Under the pieces are notes generated by a model. That model was not told the origin of the DNA. It worked only from the letters and a program-made list of their open reading frames with translations, and made no database searches. Below, piece by piece: positions 33,637 to 41,767 of a DNA stretch of 50,870 bases. The stretch comes from DASUFP01 sp036274495. Lineage in GTDB: Bacteria; Bacteroidota; Bacteroidia; AKYH767-A; OLB10. Numbering within the stretch: position 1 is the first letter of the stretch; every line of letters starts with the position of its first letter. Where the stretch lies: the NCBI GenBank assembly GCA_036274495.1, contig DASUFP010000094.1, positions 1 through 50,870 on the forward strand, written 5' to 3'. Both the position numbers and the translations under genes were made by a program.

Positions 33637-34959
33637 TTATTGTGCAGTAGCTGCTTCTACCATCTGTTCGTATACTGTTTTCCACCCGGACCATAGCTTG
33701 TTTTCTGACATTGATTCGTTGTGCCACAAACTGATAAAATCACCATGTACCGCTTTAACTTCGCGAATTAAGGGTAAAATGTGACTCATCGCCTGCTCTG
33801 GCTCTACCTTCATGTAATATTTCAAGGTAGCATCCATTACGGCAAAAGGGTGTATTTTAAGATTGGTCGCCTGTTCATTATCCAGGTCATAAAAGTAGAA
33901 TGGGGTGCAGATACTGGCCCTGAAACCCACCTGAAGGGCATAACCCATTGTATAATCATCGGTAATGTCTCTTTCAATAAGCCTGCGATATGTTTCAGGT
34001 AATTTTAATACCAGAAAATGTTGCCGGCTTCTGGTAACTTCTCTTTTCAGAATTCTGCTGAGTTCAGCAACTTCCTTTCGCAGCTGTTCAGGGTTTTTAT
34101 TTGACCCGTATGAAGGATGAATTCCGGCATCGGCATAATCAGCAATTGACTTTATAAGAGATCTGAACTTTCTTGACTCAGGAGGGACATTTTTATCGTT
34201 TAATCCATATTCTCCTAAAAGAAAAAAATAGATGGATTTGAATTTGAAACGTTTTTGCAGCTCAAATTGAAATTCATAAGTATCGTAAGGATCTTTTTCA
34301 ATATGTGCAAGTACACGTAACCGTTGCGTAAACTCTTCGAGATCGAAATTTATAAGTGAGCGGGCAAAAGCTCCCATAGTTCTCATAAACCCTTTTTGCT
34401 GATACGCCCAGGCATTGTCAATATCTATTGTTGAAATATATCTGTATTTCCTTTCAGGAAAATATAAATCAGGATATTTCGATTTCAGAATCTCTTTGAG
34501 CATCAGCGCCCATATGTTTACCAGCGGCTTTTGCAAAAAGCCTTTTTGGAACGCCAGGCTTTCTGTGGTATCATACCTGTCGTGTGAGTCTCTTAAATGC
34601 GGAAGGTATTCTTCATAACGGCTCACCAGGTAAAATGTAGCGGCAAAGGGATCAAATGGCATATCATATTTTGGGTGACTTCCATAAAAGGCCTTTGTAC
34701 CATTCCACTCAAATACCGAAATCTGTTGATCCTCTATTCCTTTTTCAAAGAGAAGCCGGGATGCAAAAATGAAAATTTCATCACCCGTAGCATGATCACC
34801 ATAACTCAGTTTTGCTCCGGATGCTGCATTAAATTCATCAATGGAGGTTAAACAATGGTAACGTATTCCAAGCAACTCCCGAAAAACCAAATCAAAGGTA
34901 TAACGAACCCGAGGGGTCACCTGATTCACCCTAACTGTAATACTTCCTGATACCGGCAT
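33637..34959 (-). CDS. Polysaccharide deacetylase family protein with N-terminal DUF7033-like domain
   Basis: 440 residues. Residues ~1-165 match the domain often found before NodB-like deacetylases in Bacteroidetes (VTPRVRYTFDLVFRELLGI opening, then DPFAATFYLVSRYEEYLP). The deacetylase part has STIDIDNAWAYQ (equivalent of the metal-binding Asp-Asp motif), AGIHPSYGSNKNP (His-x-Ser motif) and FISLWHNESMSE at the end. It is predicted to remove N- or O-acetyl groups from a polysaccharide. No signal peptide is evident, so it may act in the cytoplasm on a precursor. It forms a pair with the FemAB-like gene. Confidence 0.8.
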   Translation of the reverse strand: MPVSGSITVRVNQVTPRVRYTFDLVFRELLGIRYHCLTSIDEFNAASGAKLSYGDHATGDEIFIFASRLLFEKGIEDQQISVFEWNGTKAFYGSHPKYDMPFDPFAATFYLVSRYEEYLPHLRDSHDRYDTTESLAFQKGFLQKPLVNIWALMLKEILKSKYPDLYFPERKYRYISTIDIDNAWAYQQKGFMRTMGAFARSLINFDLEEFTQRLRVLAHIEKDPYDTYEFQFELQKRFKFKSIYFFLLGEYGLNDKNVPPESRKFRSLIKSIADYADAGIHPSYGSNKNPEQLRKEVAELSRILKREVTRSRQHFLVLKLPETYRRLIERDITDDYTMGYALQVGFRASICTPFYFYDLDNEQATNLKIHPFAVMDATLKYYMKVEPEQAMSHILPLIREVKAVHGDFISLWHNESMSENKLWSGWKTVYEQMVEAATAQ

Positions 34960-35020
34960 TTGATCACTAATTGCCCAAAGGTATGAAGTTAAGCTGAAAG
35001 GGCTTGTAGGTCAAAGCAGT

Positions 35021-35707
35021 TCACATTTTACCATTATCTGAAAAGCTGTAGTAATCAGATCCGGCAATGATGATATGATCCAGTATATGTATATCAAGTA
35101 ATGCTCCCGCATCCTTCAGTTTTCTGGTGAGCCTGATATCGGCATCACTTGGCTGGTTGTTTCCGGAAGGGTGATTATGGCATAATATGATTCCTGACGC
35201 AAGGTGCTCTATGGCCATACGAAACACCATTTTGGGATCAACAACCGTTCCTGTAACGCCACCCTTGCTTAATTGACATTTTGTAATAATCTGGTTGGCC
35301 CTGTTCAAAAGCAAAAGCCAGAATTCCTCATGATCCAGATCCGCAAGCCGGTGTTGAAACACATTTGCCACATCAGAACTGGAGCCGATTTTAACTTTGG
35401 TCAAATTCCTTCCCTCCGCCTTTCTACGGCCCAGTTCAAGCGCTGCAACCAGGGTTATTGCCTTAACCGGACCCATTCCCTTAGGCCTGGCAAGATCTGA
35501 AACAGACATGCGCGCCAGTACAGATAAGTCGTCAGCTGCCAGTTTTAAAAGGCTTCGGGCAACCTCCACAGCCGTTTCATCCCTGGTTCCCGACCGTATT
35601 AAAATAGCAATTAACTCAGATGTGCTGAGGGTATGTTTACCGTGAAGAAGTAGTTTTTCGCGAGGCCTGTCCGGTTCAGACCATGATTTTATTCCAGATG
35701 TTTCCAT
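35021..35707 (-). CDS. radC: RadC family JAB-domain protein
   Basis: 228 residues. An N-terminal helix-hairpin-helix-like region (GTRDETAVEVARSLL, RPKGMGPVKAITLVAALELGRR) precedes a JAMM/MPN+ metallopeptidase-like domain with CHNHPSGNNQPSDAD and a conserved Glu upstream. Long called a DNA repair protein, its true role is not established. It lies downstream of rpsT on the same strand but beyond the rpsT terminator. Confidence 0.93.
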   Translation of the reverse strand: METSGIKSWSEPDRPREKLLLHGKHTLSTSELIAILIRSGTRDETAVEVARSLLKLAADDLSVLARMSVSDLARPKGMGPVKAITLVAALELGRRKAEGRNLTKVKIGSSSDVANVFQHRLADLDHEEFWLLLLNRANQIITKCQLSKGGVTGTVVDPKMVFRMAIEHLASGIILCHNHPSGNNQPSDADIRLTRKLKDAGALLDIHILDHIIIAGSDYYSFSDNGKM

Positions 35708-35739
35708 GAAAAAGGGGTTTTGAAAAATTCCCGTATAAG

Positions 35740-35766
35740 AAAAGAAAGCCCCCCGGATGGGAGGCT
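35740..35766 (-). terminator. Terminator of rpsT
   Basis: On the minus strand AGCCTCCC pairs with GGGGGGCT (8 pairs, one G-U) around ATCC, followed by TTCTTTTCTT. It lies 20 bases after the rpsT stop. Confidence 0.85.
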
Positions 35767-35786
35767 ATTAATTATAATCTATTGTT

Positions 35787-36038
35787 TTACAAAGAGTTAA
35801 CCATCTTTGTAAGGCTTGATTTTAAATTTGCGGCCTTACTCTTATGGATCACATTTTTCTTCGCCAGTTTATCAAGCATACTGGCGACTTTCGGAAGCTG
35901 TTCGGTTGCCAGTTTCTTGTCTTTTGAAGCACGCAGGTTTTTCAAGGCGTTGCGCATTGTTTTTGCCTGATACCTGTTCAACTCCTGTTTGGTTTCGTTT
36001 GAACGGATGCGTTTTTCGGCGGATTTGTGGTTTGCCAT
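35787..36038 (-). CDS. rpsT: Ribosomal protein bS20
   Basis: 83 residues, Lys/Ala-rich and helical, beginning MANHKSAEKRIRSNETKQELNRYQAKTMRNALK, which is diagnostic. It follows the tRNA-Glu gene by 82 bases on the same strand and may be transcribed with it. Confidence 0.97.
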   Translation of the reverse strand: MANHKSAEKRIRSNETKQELNRYQAKTMRNALKNLRASKDKKLATEQLPKVASMLDKLAKKNVIHKSKAANLKSSLTKMVNSL

Positions 36039-36120
36039 TTTTAAATTAATTATACGATTTATTTCTGATAATCAATGAGTTAATCTTCAACAAATCGTTA
36101 TTGTTACTATTTACTTTTCG

Positions 36121-36193
36121 TAGCCCGTACGGGAATCGAACCCGTGTTTCCTCCGTGAAAGGGAGATGTCCTAGACCCCTAGACGAACGGGCC
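36121..36193 (-). tRNA. tRNA-Glu (anticodon TTC)
   Basis: On the minus strand the 73-base gene starts GGCCCGT, has a D arm GTCTAGGGGTCTAGGAC, the anticodon stem-loop CTCCCTTTCACGGAG with anticodon TTC, and a T arm ACGGGTTCGAATCCCGT, and ends ACGGGCT with A as the discriminator. The acceptor stem pairs over 7 bases with one G-U at the first pair. CCA is not encoded. Confidence 0.96.
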
Positions 36194-36274
36194 GAATGCC
36201 TTCTCTTTTGTAAAAGAGGATGCAAAATTAATCAAAAAGAATGTGCCACCAACTTAAGGACTAAAAAAAATGAA

Positions 36275-36970
36275 TTACTCGAGCATGTCCTGATCCGATT
36301 GCATCTTAAATCCCAGACGTTTACCGGTACTGATAAGCCCGGCCATGCTCTTATCCATAACATCCTGGACAGTGATCACTTTCATCTGATCAAATGGCGG
36401 TGTGTAAATGTCCACATGAATACTATAAAGCATGGCAGATTCAATTACGGCCCTGATGGATTCGAGGCTTATTTTTTCATTCTGAAAGTCATTGTAAAGA
36501 AACCCAAGTTGCTTTTTCCCTTCCACAAAAAAATGCCCCTCCTTGTTTACGAAAATTCTGGCAATCAGAAAACCAACATCACTGCCCCGATTGAAGCGGA
36601 ATGAATCAGTGAGAAAATTATAAATCATAATCATTCCACAAAAACTTCTGCCGGGATCTTCTGTAAGGTAGGATGATTTTTTGATCGGATGACTGTTTTC
36701 AAAGTTGAACACATCGGTGTGCATTGAAAAAATTAATATGTCATCACTAAAATTCAACTGTAAATCATATGGTCCCTTTTCTGCATAGCTGATTTGAATT
36801 CTCTTGTCAATATGCATGATGGCAGCATTTAATTCTGATTGTAATTGTGCAACCACCTTCCTGAACAAACCAAAAGCTTCTTCTGTTTTCCTTAATACAT
36901 CCAGTTTGAGAACTGCTTTTTCACCAAGAAGCTTAACAATCGAAGCAGTGGAAGAGGGCAATCTTGACAT
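36275..36970 (-). CDS. Conserved hypothetical protein
   Basis: 231 residues, no signal peptide or membrane segment, mixed alpha/beta. It starts with a helical region (TEEAFGLFRKVVAQLQSELNAAI) and has a central beta-rich part with SYAEKGPYDLQLNFSDDILIFSMHTDVFNF, GRSFCGMIMIYNFLTDSFRFNRG and VEGKKQLGFLYNDF. I do not recognise a named family, but the composition and clean frame look like a genuine cytoplasmic protein. It precedes nothing on the same strand closely; proS lies 36 bases upstream and could share a transcript. Confidence 0.65.
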   Translation of the reverse strand: MSRLPSSTASIVKLLGEKAVLKLDVLRKTEEAFGLFRKVVAQLQSELNAAIMHIDKRIQISYAEKGPYDLQLNFSDDILIFSMHTDVFNFENSHPIKKSSYLTEDPGRSFCGMIMIYNFLTDSFRFNRGSDVGFLIARIFVNKEGHFFVEGKKQLGFLYNDFQNEKISLESIRAVIESAMLYSIHVDIYTPPFDQMKVITVQDVMDKSMAGLISTGKRLGFKMQSDQDMLE

Positions 36971-37006
36971 ATGAATTCACAATTAATTATAAAGGTAGCG
37001 AATCAA

Positions 37007-38479
37007 TCAGTAAGCTCTGGCGAATATTACTCTTCGGGTTGAGGGCTTACCTGTTAAAATGCAACTGCCCTTCTCTTCTTTTGCATCCAGTGGAATGCAT
37101 CGAATAGTAGCCTTTGTCAGCTCCTTAATTTTTTGTTCTGTTTCAGCAGTGCCATCCCAATGGGCATAAACAAAACCGCCCTTGTTATCGAGTAAGTTGA
37201 CAAATTCATCCCAGTTATCTGCCTTCCATGTCATGGATTCCCGAAAACTTGCCGCCTTGTTATATATGTTTTGCTGAATATTGTTCAGCAAATGTTCTAT
37301 TTTAATTTCAAGATCCGTAACCTGATAGGTGCTCTTTTCCTTAGTGTCCCGGCGGGCAACTTCAACTGTATTATTTTCCATATCCCTCGGACCAATTGCA
37401 ATGCGAACTGGCACTCCTTTAAGCTCATATTCGGCAAACTTCCACCCCGGCTTATGGGTATCTCTCCCATCATACTTAACTGACATACCCCGGTCTTCAA
37501 GTTTTTTCTTTATCGATTTAGCGTATTCAGTAATTATTTCCAGCTGTTCTGCATTTTTATATATCGGAACTATTACGACTTGTATTGGGGCCAGCATGGG
37601 AGGTAACACCAGACCCTCATCATCGGAATGTGCCATTACAAGTGCTCCCATGAGTCTTGTCGAAACCCCCCAGGAAGTAGCCCAGACATATTCTTGAACA
37701 CCTTCCCGGTTAGTAAATTTAACATCAAATGCACGGGCAAAATTTTGTCCCAAAAAATGTGAAGTTCCTGCCTGTAATGCCTTGCCGTCCTGCATTAGTG
37801 CCTCGATGCAGTAGGTATCAATAGCACCTGCAAAGCGCTCGTTTTCAGATTTCACCCCTTTGATAACCGGCAAAGCCATCCATTTTTCAGCAAAATCAGC
37901 ATAAACATCAAGCATCTGTCGTGTTTCCTGTACAGCTTCATCAGCAGTTGCATGGGCTGTATGTCCCTCCTGCCAAAGGAATTCGGCAGTCCTTAAAAAA
38001 AGACGGGTACGCATCTCCCATCGAACCACATTGGCCCACTGATTGCATAGAATAGGCAAATCGCGGTACGATTGAATCCAATTACGGTAAGTGTTCCAGA
38101 TAATTGTTTCAGAGGTAGGCCTTACAATCAACTCTTCCTCGAGTTTTGCCGTCGGATCAACTTCAATACCACCATCAGCTCCGGTTCTCAATCTGTAATG
38201 CGTGACAACTGCACATTCTTTGGCAAACCCCTCAACATGAGCGGCTTCTTTCGAAAAAAACGATTTTGGTATGAATAAAGGAAAATAGGCATTTTGGTGA
38301 CCGGTATCTTTGAACATCTTATCCAGCGCACTTTGCATTTTTTCCCAAATCGCATAGCCATATGGTTTGATTACCATGCAACCTCTAACGGCCGAATTTT
38401 CGGCCAAATCAGCCTTCATTACCAGATCCTGGTACCATGCAGCATAGTTTTCTGCCCTGCTTGTTAGTTCTTTAGCCAT
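37007..38479 (-). CDS. proS: Prolyl-tRNA synthetase, short (archaeal/eukaryal-like) type
   Basis: 490 residues from ATG 38479; a TTG at 38545 would add a non-conserved 22 residues. The class II synthetase core is complete: VRGCMVIKPYGYAIWEKMQ (motif 1 region), VRPTSETIIWNTYRNWIQSYRDLPILCNQWANVVRWE (motif 2 area), GTSHFLGQNFARAFDVKFT and GALVMAHSDDEGLVLPPMLAPIQVVIVPI. There is no ~180-residue editing insertion as in E. coli ProRS; instead the C-terminal zinc-domain-like extension ends in AY, as in the archaeal/eukaryal form. This type is common in Bacteroidota. Confidence 0.96.
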   Translation of the reverse strand: MAKELTSRAENYAAWYQDLVMKADLAENSAVRGCMVIKPYGYAIWEKMQSALDKMFKDTGHQNAYFPLFIPKSFFSKEAAHVEGFAKECAVVTHYRLRTGADGGIEVDPTAKLEEELIVRPTSETIIWNTYRNWIQSYRDLPILCNQWANVVRWEMRTRLFLRTAEFLWQEGHTAHATADEAVQETRQMLDVYADFAEKWMALPVIKGVKSENERFAGAIDTYCIEALMQDGKALQAGTSHFLGQNFARAFDVKFTNREGVQEYVWATSWGVSTRLMGALVMAHSDDEGLVLPPMLAPIQVVIVPIYKNAEQLEIITEYAKSIKKKLEDRGMSVKYDGRDTHKPGWKFAEYELKGVPVRIAIGPRDMENNTVEVARRDTKEKSTYQVTDLEIKIEHLLNNIQQNIYNKAASFRESMTWKADNWDEFVNLLDNKGGFVYAHWDGTAETEQKIKELTKATIRCIPLDAKEEKGSCILTGKPSTRRVIFARAY

Positions 38480-38564
38480 TAAATAACTTTGATTTTGATT
38501 TGGTACGGTATTTGATTTAGTGAGTCCGACAAAATTCTGAAACAAAAGCTAGATAAACAATTTA

Positions 38565-38599
38565 AGCTAATTAGCTGAATTTCAGGTTTGTTAAACAAA
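38565..38599. promoter_or_regulatory. Two palindromes in the proS / Tyr-rich lipoprotein divergent region
   Basis: AGCTAATTAGCT at 38565-38576 is a perfect 12-base palindrome, and TTTGTTAAACAAA at 38587-38599 is a perfect 6-bp inverted repeat around one base. They are 10 bases apart and 15-49 bases upstream of the lipoprotein ATG, ideal for a dimeric repressor or activator. Confidence 0.45.
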
Positions 38600-38613
38600 T
38601 AAAAGAAAAAGCA

Positions 38614-40239
38614 ATGAAAGCGCAGATCCTTCTTGTAGCAGCAGCACTCACTTTAGGTGGCTGTTCATCACAAAAAATGACCCGTAACGGCTCAGGAAAC
38701 AATGATGATATTTATTATTCATCAAATGATGCTTCTTCAGAACGGGGTTCGGCTTATGTTGAGCCTTCAGCCGAACAGCCTGCACAGCAAGAATATTCAT
38801 CAACCGGACAACAGGCTGAAGACAACAGATTCGATTATACACAGGATAACTCTACTCAGAGAACTCCGGATGCAACAACCGAAACAACCGACGGCCAAGG
38901 TAACACTTATGTAACCAACAATTATTATTATAACGATGATGACTACTATGATTACGCCTATTCATCACGTGTAAAAAGATTCTATACAGATGTAAATCTG
39001 GGTGTCGGGTATTACAATAGCTATTATACAAATACCTATTACTATGATTACAATCCATGGTCATGGGGAGTCAGTATTTATTTAGGCTACAATTTCTGGT
39101 CACCAACTTATTATCCGTACTACAATTACTGTTATACCCCATACCCGTCTTATTATGGATATAATCCATGGTACAGTCCATGGTATAACCCTTATGCCTA
39201 TTCACCTTATTACTGTTATAATAACGGATACAATCAAGGTTATGCAAATGGATACTGGAATGGTTACCACGATGGTTATTACGGTTACAACAACCCTTAC
39301 TATTATAACAGTTACGATGGCTACAGTCATTATTATGGGCCACGTACCAACACGTCCGGAGGTAATATTCATAACTCCGGAGGGCTGTCAACAAGCGTAG
39401 GTAATCTGTACACAAAAGATCATGTTGGAAGACCTGCTGCTCCGGGAGGAAATGATCCTAGACCTATTAAATCAGGTAATGGAGCTGAAAATGCATCATA
39501 TGGAACCAATCCTCGTCCGGTAAAGCCTGCAAACGGAGGAACTGAATCAGTACCCGGACGTAGCAACCCATCAAATCCGGCAAGTTATAGTACTGACCCA
39601 AAAGCAGGGAATACTCCGGTTAGAAACAATACCGGAACATCGGAACATTCCGTTAATCCAAAAGACACTCCTGCACAACAGGGTACCCCTAATGGCCCTT
39701 CAAAAGGCAACACCGGGAATACTTATAGCCCTGCTCCTGCAAAAGGTAACACAGGAAATACCTATTCACCAGCTCCTTCAAAAGGCAATACCAATAATCC
39801 GGTATATTCAAATCCTGCTGGTCAAGGCGGCAATGGACAACCCTCAAAAGGAAACTCAGGAGTTCAGGAAAATCACTCAAATGGAAACAGCTACCCGCCG
39901 TCTTCTAATCCAAAGAGTCATCCTCAGTACTCCAAGCCTCCTGCAGGTAATTCTTCATCAACTCCAAGAGGTAACACCTATCAGACTCCGGGAGGTTCAA
40001 CCCCAAAAGGGAGTTCAAATCCTGCTCCTTCATACAGTGAACCCAGGAATCCAAGTCCGTCAGGCGGACAGCCCCAACAACCTAAAGGAGGTCAAACACC
40101 TTCCAGAAATCACAATGGGACTGTTCAACCCGGTGGAAGCAGCCAGCCTGCTCCCCGCTCTGCTCCCGCTCCATCACCTGCTCCAAGAAGCAATCCTGGT
40201 GGCGGCAGTTCATCACAACCCAGAGGTAATCACCGTTAA
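38614..40239 (+). CDS. Tyr-rich, Pro/Gly/Asn/Ser-repeat surface lipoprotein
   Basis: 541 residues. A lipoprotein signal (MKAQILLVAAALTLGGC) is followed by an acidic Ser/Gln-rich linker, then from residue ~95 to ~245 a very Tyr/Asn/Trp-rich segment made of motifs such as YYNSYYTNTYYYDYNP and NGYWNGYHDGYYGYNNP, and then a long disordered Pro/Gly/Asn/Ser tail. The tail includes KGNTGNTYSPAP twice in tandem (39703-39780) with a third partial copy. Related Tyr-rich proteins of Bacteroidetes are often mislabelled prolyl-tRNA synthetase; this one merely sits beside proS. It is likely an adhesive or matrix-type outer-membrane lipoprotein. The FadL-like gene follows 23 bases later. Confidence 0.8.
   Translation: MKAQILLVAAALTLGGCSSQKMTRNGSGNNDDIYYSSNDASSERGSAYVEPSAEQPAQQEYSSTGQQAEDNRFDYTQDNSTQRTPDATTETTDGQGNTYVTNNYYYNDDDYYDYAYSSRVKRFYTDVNLGVGYYNSYYTNTYYYDYNPWSWGVSIYLGYNFWSPTYYPYYNYCYTPYPSYYGYNPWYSPWYNPYAYSPYYCYNNGYNQGYANGYWNGYHDGYYGYNNPYYYNSYDGYSHYYGPRTNTSGGNIHNSGGLSTSVGNLYTKDHVGRPAAPGGNDPRPIKSGNGAENASYGTNPRPVKPANGGTESVPGRSNPSNPASYSTDPKAGNTPVRNNTGTSEHSVNPKDTPAQQGTPNGPSKGNTGNTYSPAPAKGNTGNTYSPAPSKGNTNNPVYSNPAGQGGNGQPSKGNSGVQENHSNGNSYPPSSNPKSHPQYSKPPAGNSSSTPRGNTYQTPGGSTPKGSSNPAPSYSEPRNPSPSGGQPQQPKGGQTPSRNHNGTVQPGGSSQPAPRSAPAPSPAPRSNPGGGSSSQPRGNHR
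39703..39792 (+). repeat. 39-bp tandem repeat inside the Tyr-rich lipoprotein gene
   Basis: Two full 39-base units (39703-39741, 39742-39780) encode KGNTGNTYSPAP plus Ala or Ser, followed by a partial third unit. The DNA copies differ at several third positions while the peptide is kept, so the repeat is held by selection on protein rather than by recent duplication. Confidence 0.75.
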
Positions 40240-40262
40240 TCAACTATAATTACTTAGCGATT

Positions 40263-41765
40263 ATGAAGTTATTGCACAAAGGCATGTTTACAGCATGCCT
40301 TTTTTATCCCCTGCTGTTGCAAGCACAAACCGAAGTTGATGCTCTCCGATATAGTCAGCTATCGTTCGGATCAACAGCCCGATCATTAAGCATGGGAGGA
40401 GCCTTTGGCGCTCTTGGCGCCGATTTTTCAACTCTCAGCAACAACCCTGCTGGTATTGGTGTTTATCGTAAATCTGAATTTACATTCTCTCTTGGTTTCG
40501 AAAATACAACAGCTGAGTCGGAATTCATGAGCGAAAACTCCTCAGACAACAGGTTTAATGTTAGCATGCCCAATCTGGGTCTCGTATTCGCTTTCACAAA
40601 TAAAAAGCGAGATTCCGACTGGAAACAATTTAGTTTCGGTTTGGGATACAACAGGCTGGCAAGTTTTCAGTCCAATTCATTTTTTGAAGGCAAAAACCCC
40701 TCCAATTCATTACTCGATAATTTTATTCAGCAGGTACACAACGATGGAGGGGCTACACCCGAGGATCTGTTTTATTACTATCCGTTCGATGTAAATCTGG
40801 CCTATCAGACCTACCTGCTTGATCCTGATCCAAACGATTCACTTAATTATGTTTCAGCTATTCCGTACGGTGGCGAATACCAATCACGTTCCGTTGAAAC
40901 ACGTGGCAGTATGGGGGAATTTGTATTAACTTTTGGAGGAAACTACAATGACAAGGTTTTTTGGGGGGTTACTATGGGATTCCCGGGTATACGATACGAA
41001 GAACGTGCGATATATGAGGAAACTGACAAGGATAATCAAATAGTAAGCGCAGATTCTTCATCCGATTTTAAATCTTTCAGCTATCACACCTTTTTAAAAA
41101 CTACCGGAAGAGGTATTAATGGGAAATTCGGATTAATATTTAAGCCGGCAAACTTCGTTAGAATAGGAGCCGCTATTCATACTCCAACCTATTTCTATAT
41201 GTCGGATGGATATGATTCACAAATGAGTTCATCATTTGCCAACGGTATCTCCTACTATCAGGAGTCGCCAATTGGCAATTATAATTATACACTAACTACC
41301 CCGTTTCGTGCTATCGGCAGTCTCGCATTTATTTTCGGGAAAGCCGGCCTGTTAAGCTTCGATTATGAATATACTGACTATACGGATGCTCATTTTAGAG
41401 CAAATGATTATTCTTTCAGCTCGGTAAACAGAGCTATCGACAATCTATATAATCCTTCAGTCAATATTTTCAGAGCAGGGACTGAATGGAAATACGGAGC
41501 CATCTCTTTCAGAGGGGGAGCCGCCTATTATTCTCCCGCATTTAACAGCAAGTTGGATGTCGATACAAAAATTGACCAACATTCGGTAAGCTATACCGGT
41601 GGAATAGGTTTCAGAGGCGAACATTTTTACACTGATTTGGGATATGGCTATACCCGTTCAGGCGATTTTTACAGACAATATACACTTGACAGTCAGGATG
41701 TGCCCGGTGCAACTACCACACGGACTTCACATCGTGTAATCTGGACTGTAGGTTTTCGTTTCTGA
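40263..41765 (+). CDS. FadL/OmpP1-like outer-membrane transport protein
   Basis: 500 residues with a signal peptide (ending LLLQAQ). The mature start ARSLSMGGAFGALGADFSTLSNNPAGIGVYRKSEF is the mark of the Bacteroidetes FadL-like family. The rest is a long series of amphipathic strands (LGLVFAF, FSFGLGYNRLASF, EFVLTFGGNYNDKVFWGVTMGF, RGINGKFGLIFKPANFVRIGAAIHTP, etc.) ending with an aromatic residue (TVGFRF). It should form a barrel for uptake of hydrophobic compounds; the substrate is unknown. It sits directly after the Tyr-rich lipoprotein and probably shares its transcript. Confidence 0.88.
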   Translation: MKLLHKGMFTACLFYPLLLQAQTEVDALRYSQLSFGSTARSLSMGGAFGALGADFSTLSNNPAGIGVYRKSEFTFSLGFENTTAESEFMSENSSDNRFNVSMPNLGLVFAFTNKKRDSDWKQFSFGLGYNRLASFQSNSFFEGKNPSNSLLDNFIQQVHNDGGATPEDLFYYYPFDVNLAYQTYLLDPDPNDSLNYVSAIPYGGEYQSRSVETRGSMGEFVLTFGGNYNDKVFWGVTMGFPGIRYEERAIYEETDKDNQIVSADSSSDFKSFSYHTFLKTTGRGINGKFGLIFKPANFVRIGAAIHTPTYFYMSDGYDSQMSSSFANGISYYQESPIGNYNYTLTTPFRAIGSLAFIFGKAGLLSFDYEYTDYTDAHFRANDYSFSSVNRAIDNLYNPSVNIFRAGTEWKYGAISFRGGAAYYSPAFNSKLDVDTKIDQHSVSYTGGIGFRGEHFYTDLGYGYTRSGDFYRQYTLDSQDVPGATTTRTSHRVIWTVGFRF

Positions 41766-41767
41766 AA

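Noticed and set aside
36101..36604. 167-codon plus-strand frame
   Set aside because: It runs antisense through the tRNA-Glu gene and the hypothetical protein gene and has no plausible domain.
39071..39415. His/Asn/Arg-rich minus-strand frame of 114 codons that might look like a metal-binding peptide
   Set aside because: It is the reverse complement of TAT/TAC/AAC-rich codons of the Tyr-rich protein.
38614..40239. Possible annotation of the Tyr-rich gene as prolyl-tRNA synthetase
   Set aside because: It has no synthetase motifs; the true proS is the adjacent minus-strand gene.
39692..40249. 185-codon open frame on the plus strand within the Tyr-rich lipoprotein gene
   Set aside because: It is a shadow of the repeat-rich coding sequence in another frame, has low-complexity Leu/Gln/Ile composition, and the main frame has a clear lipoprotein signal.
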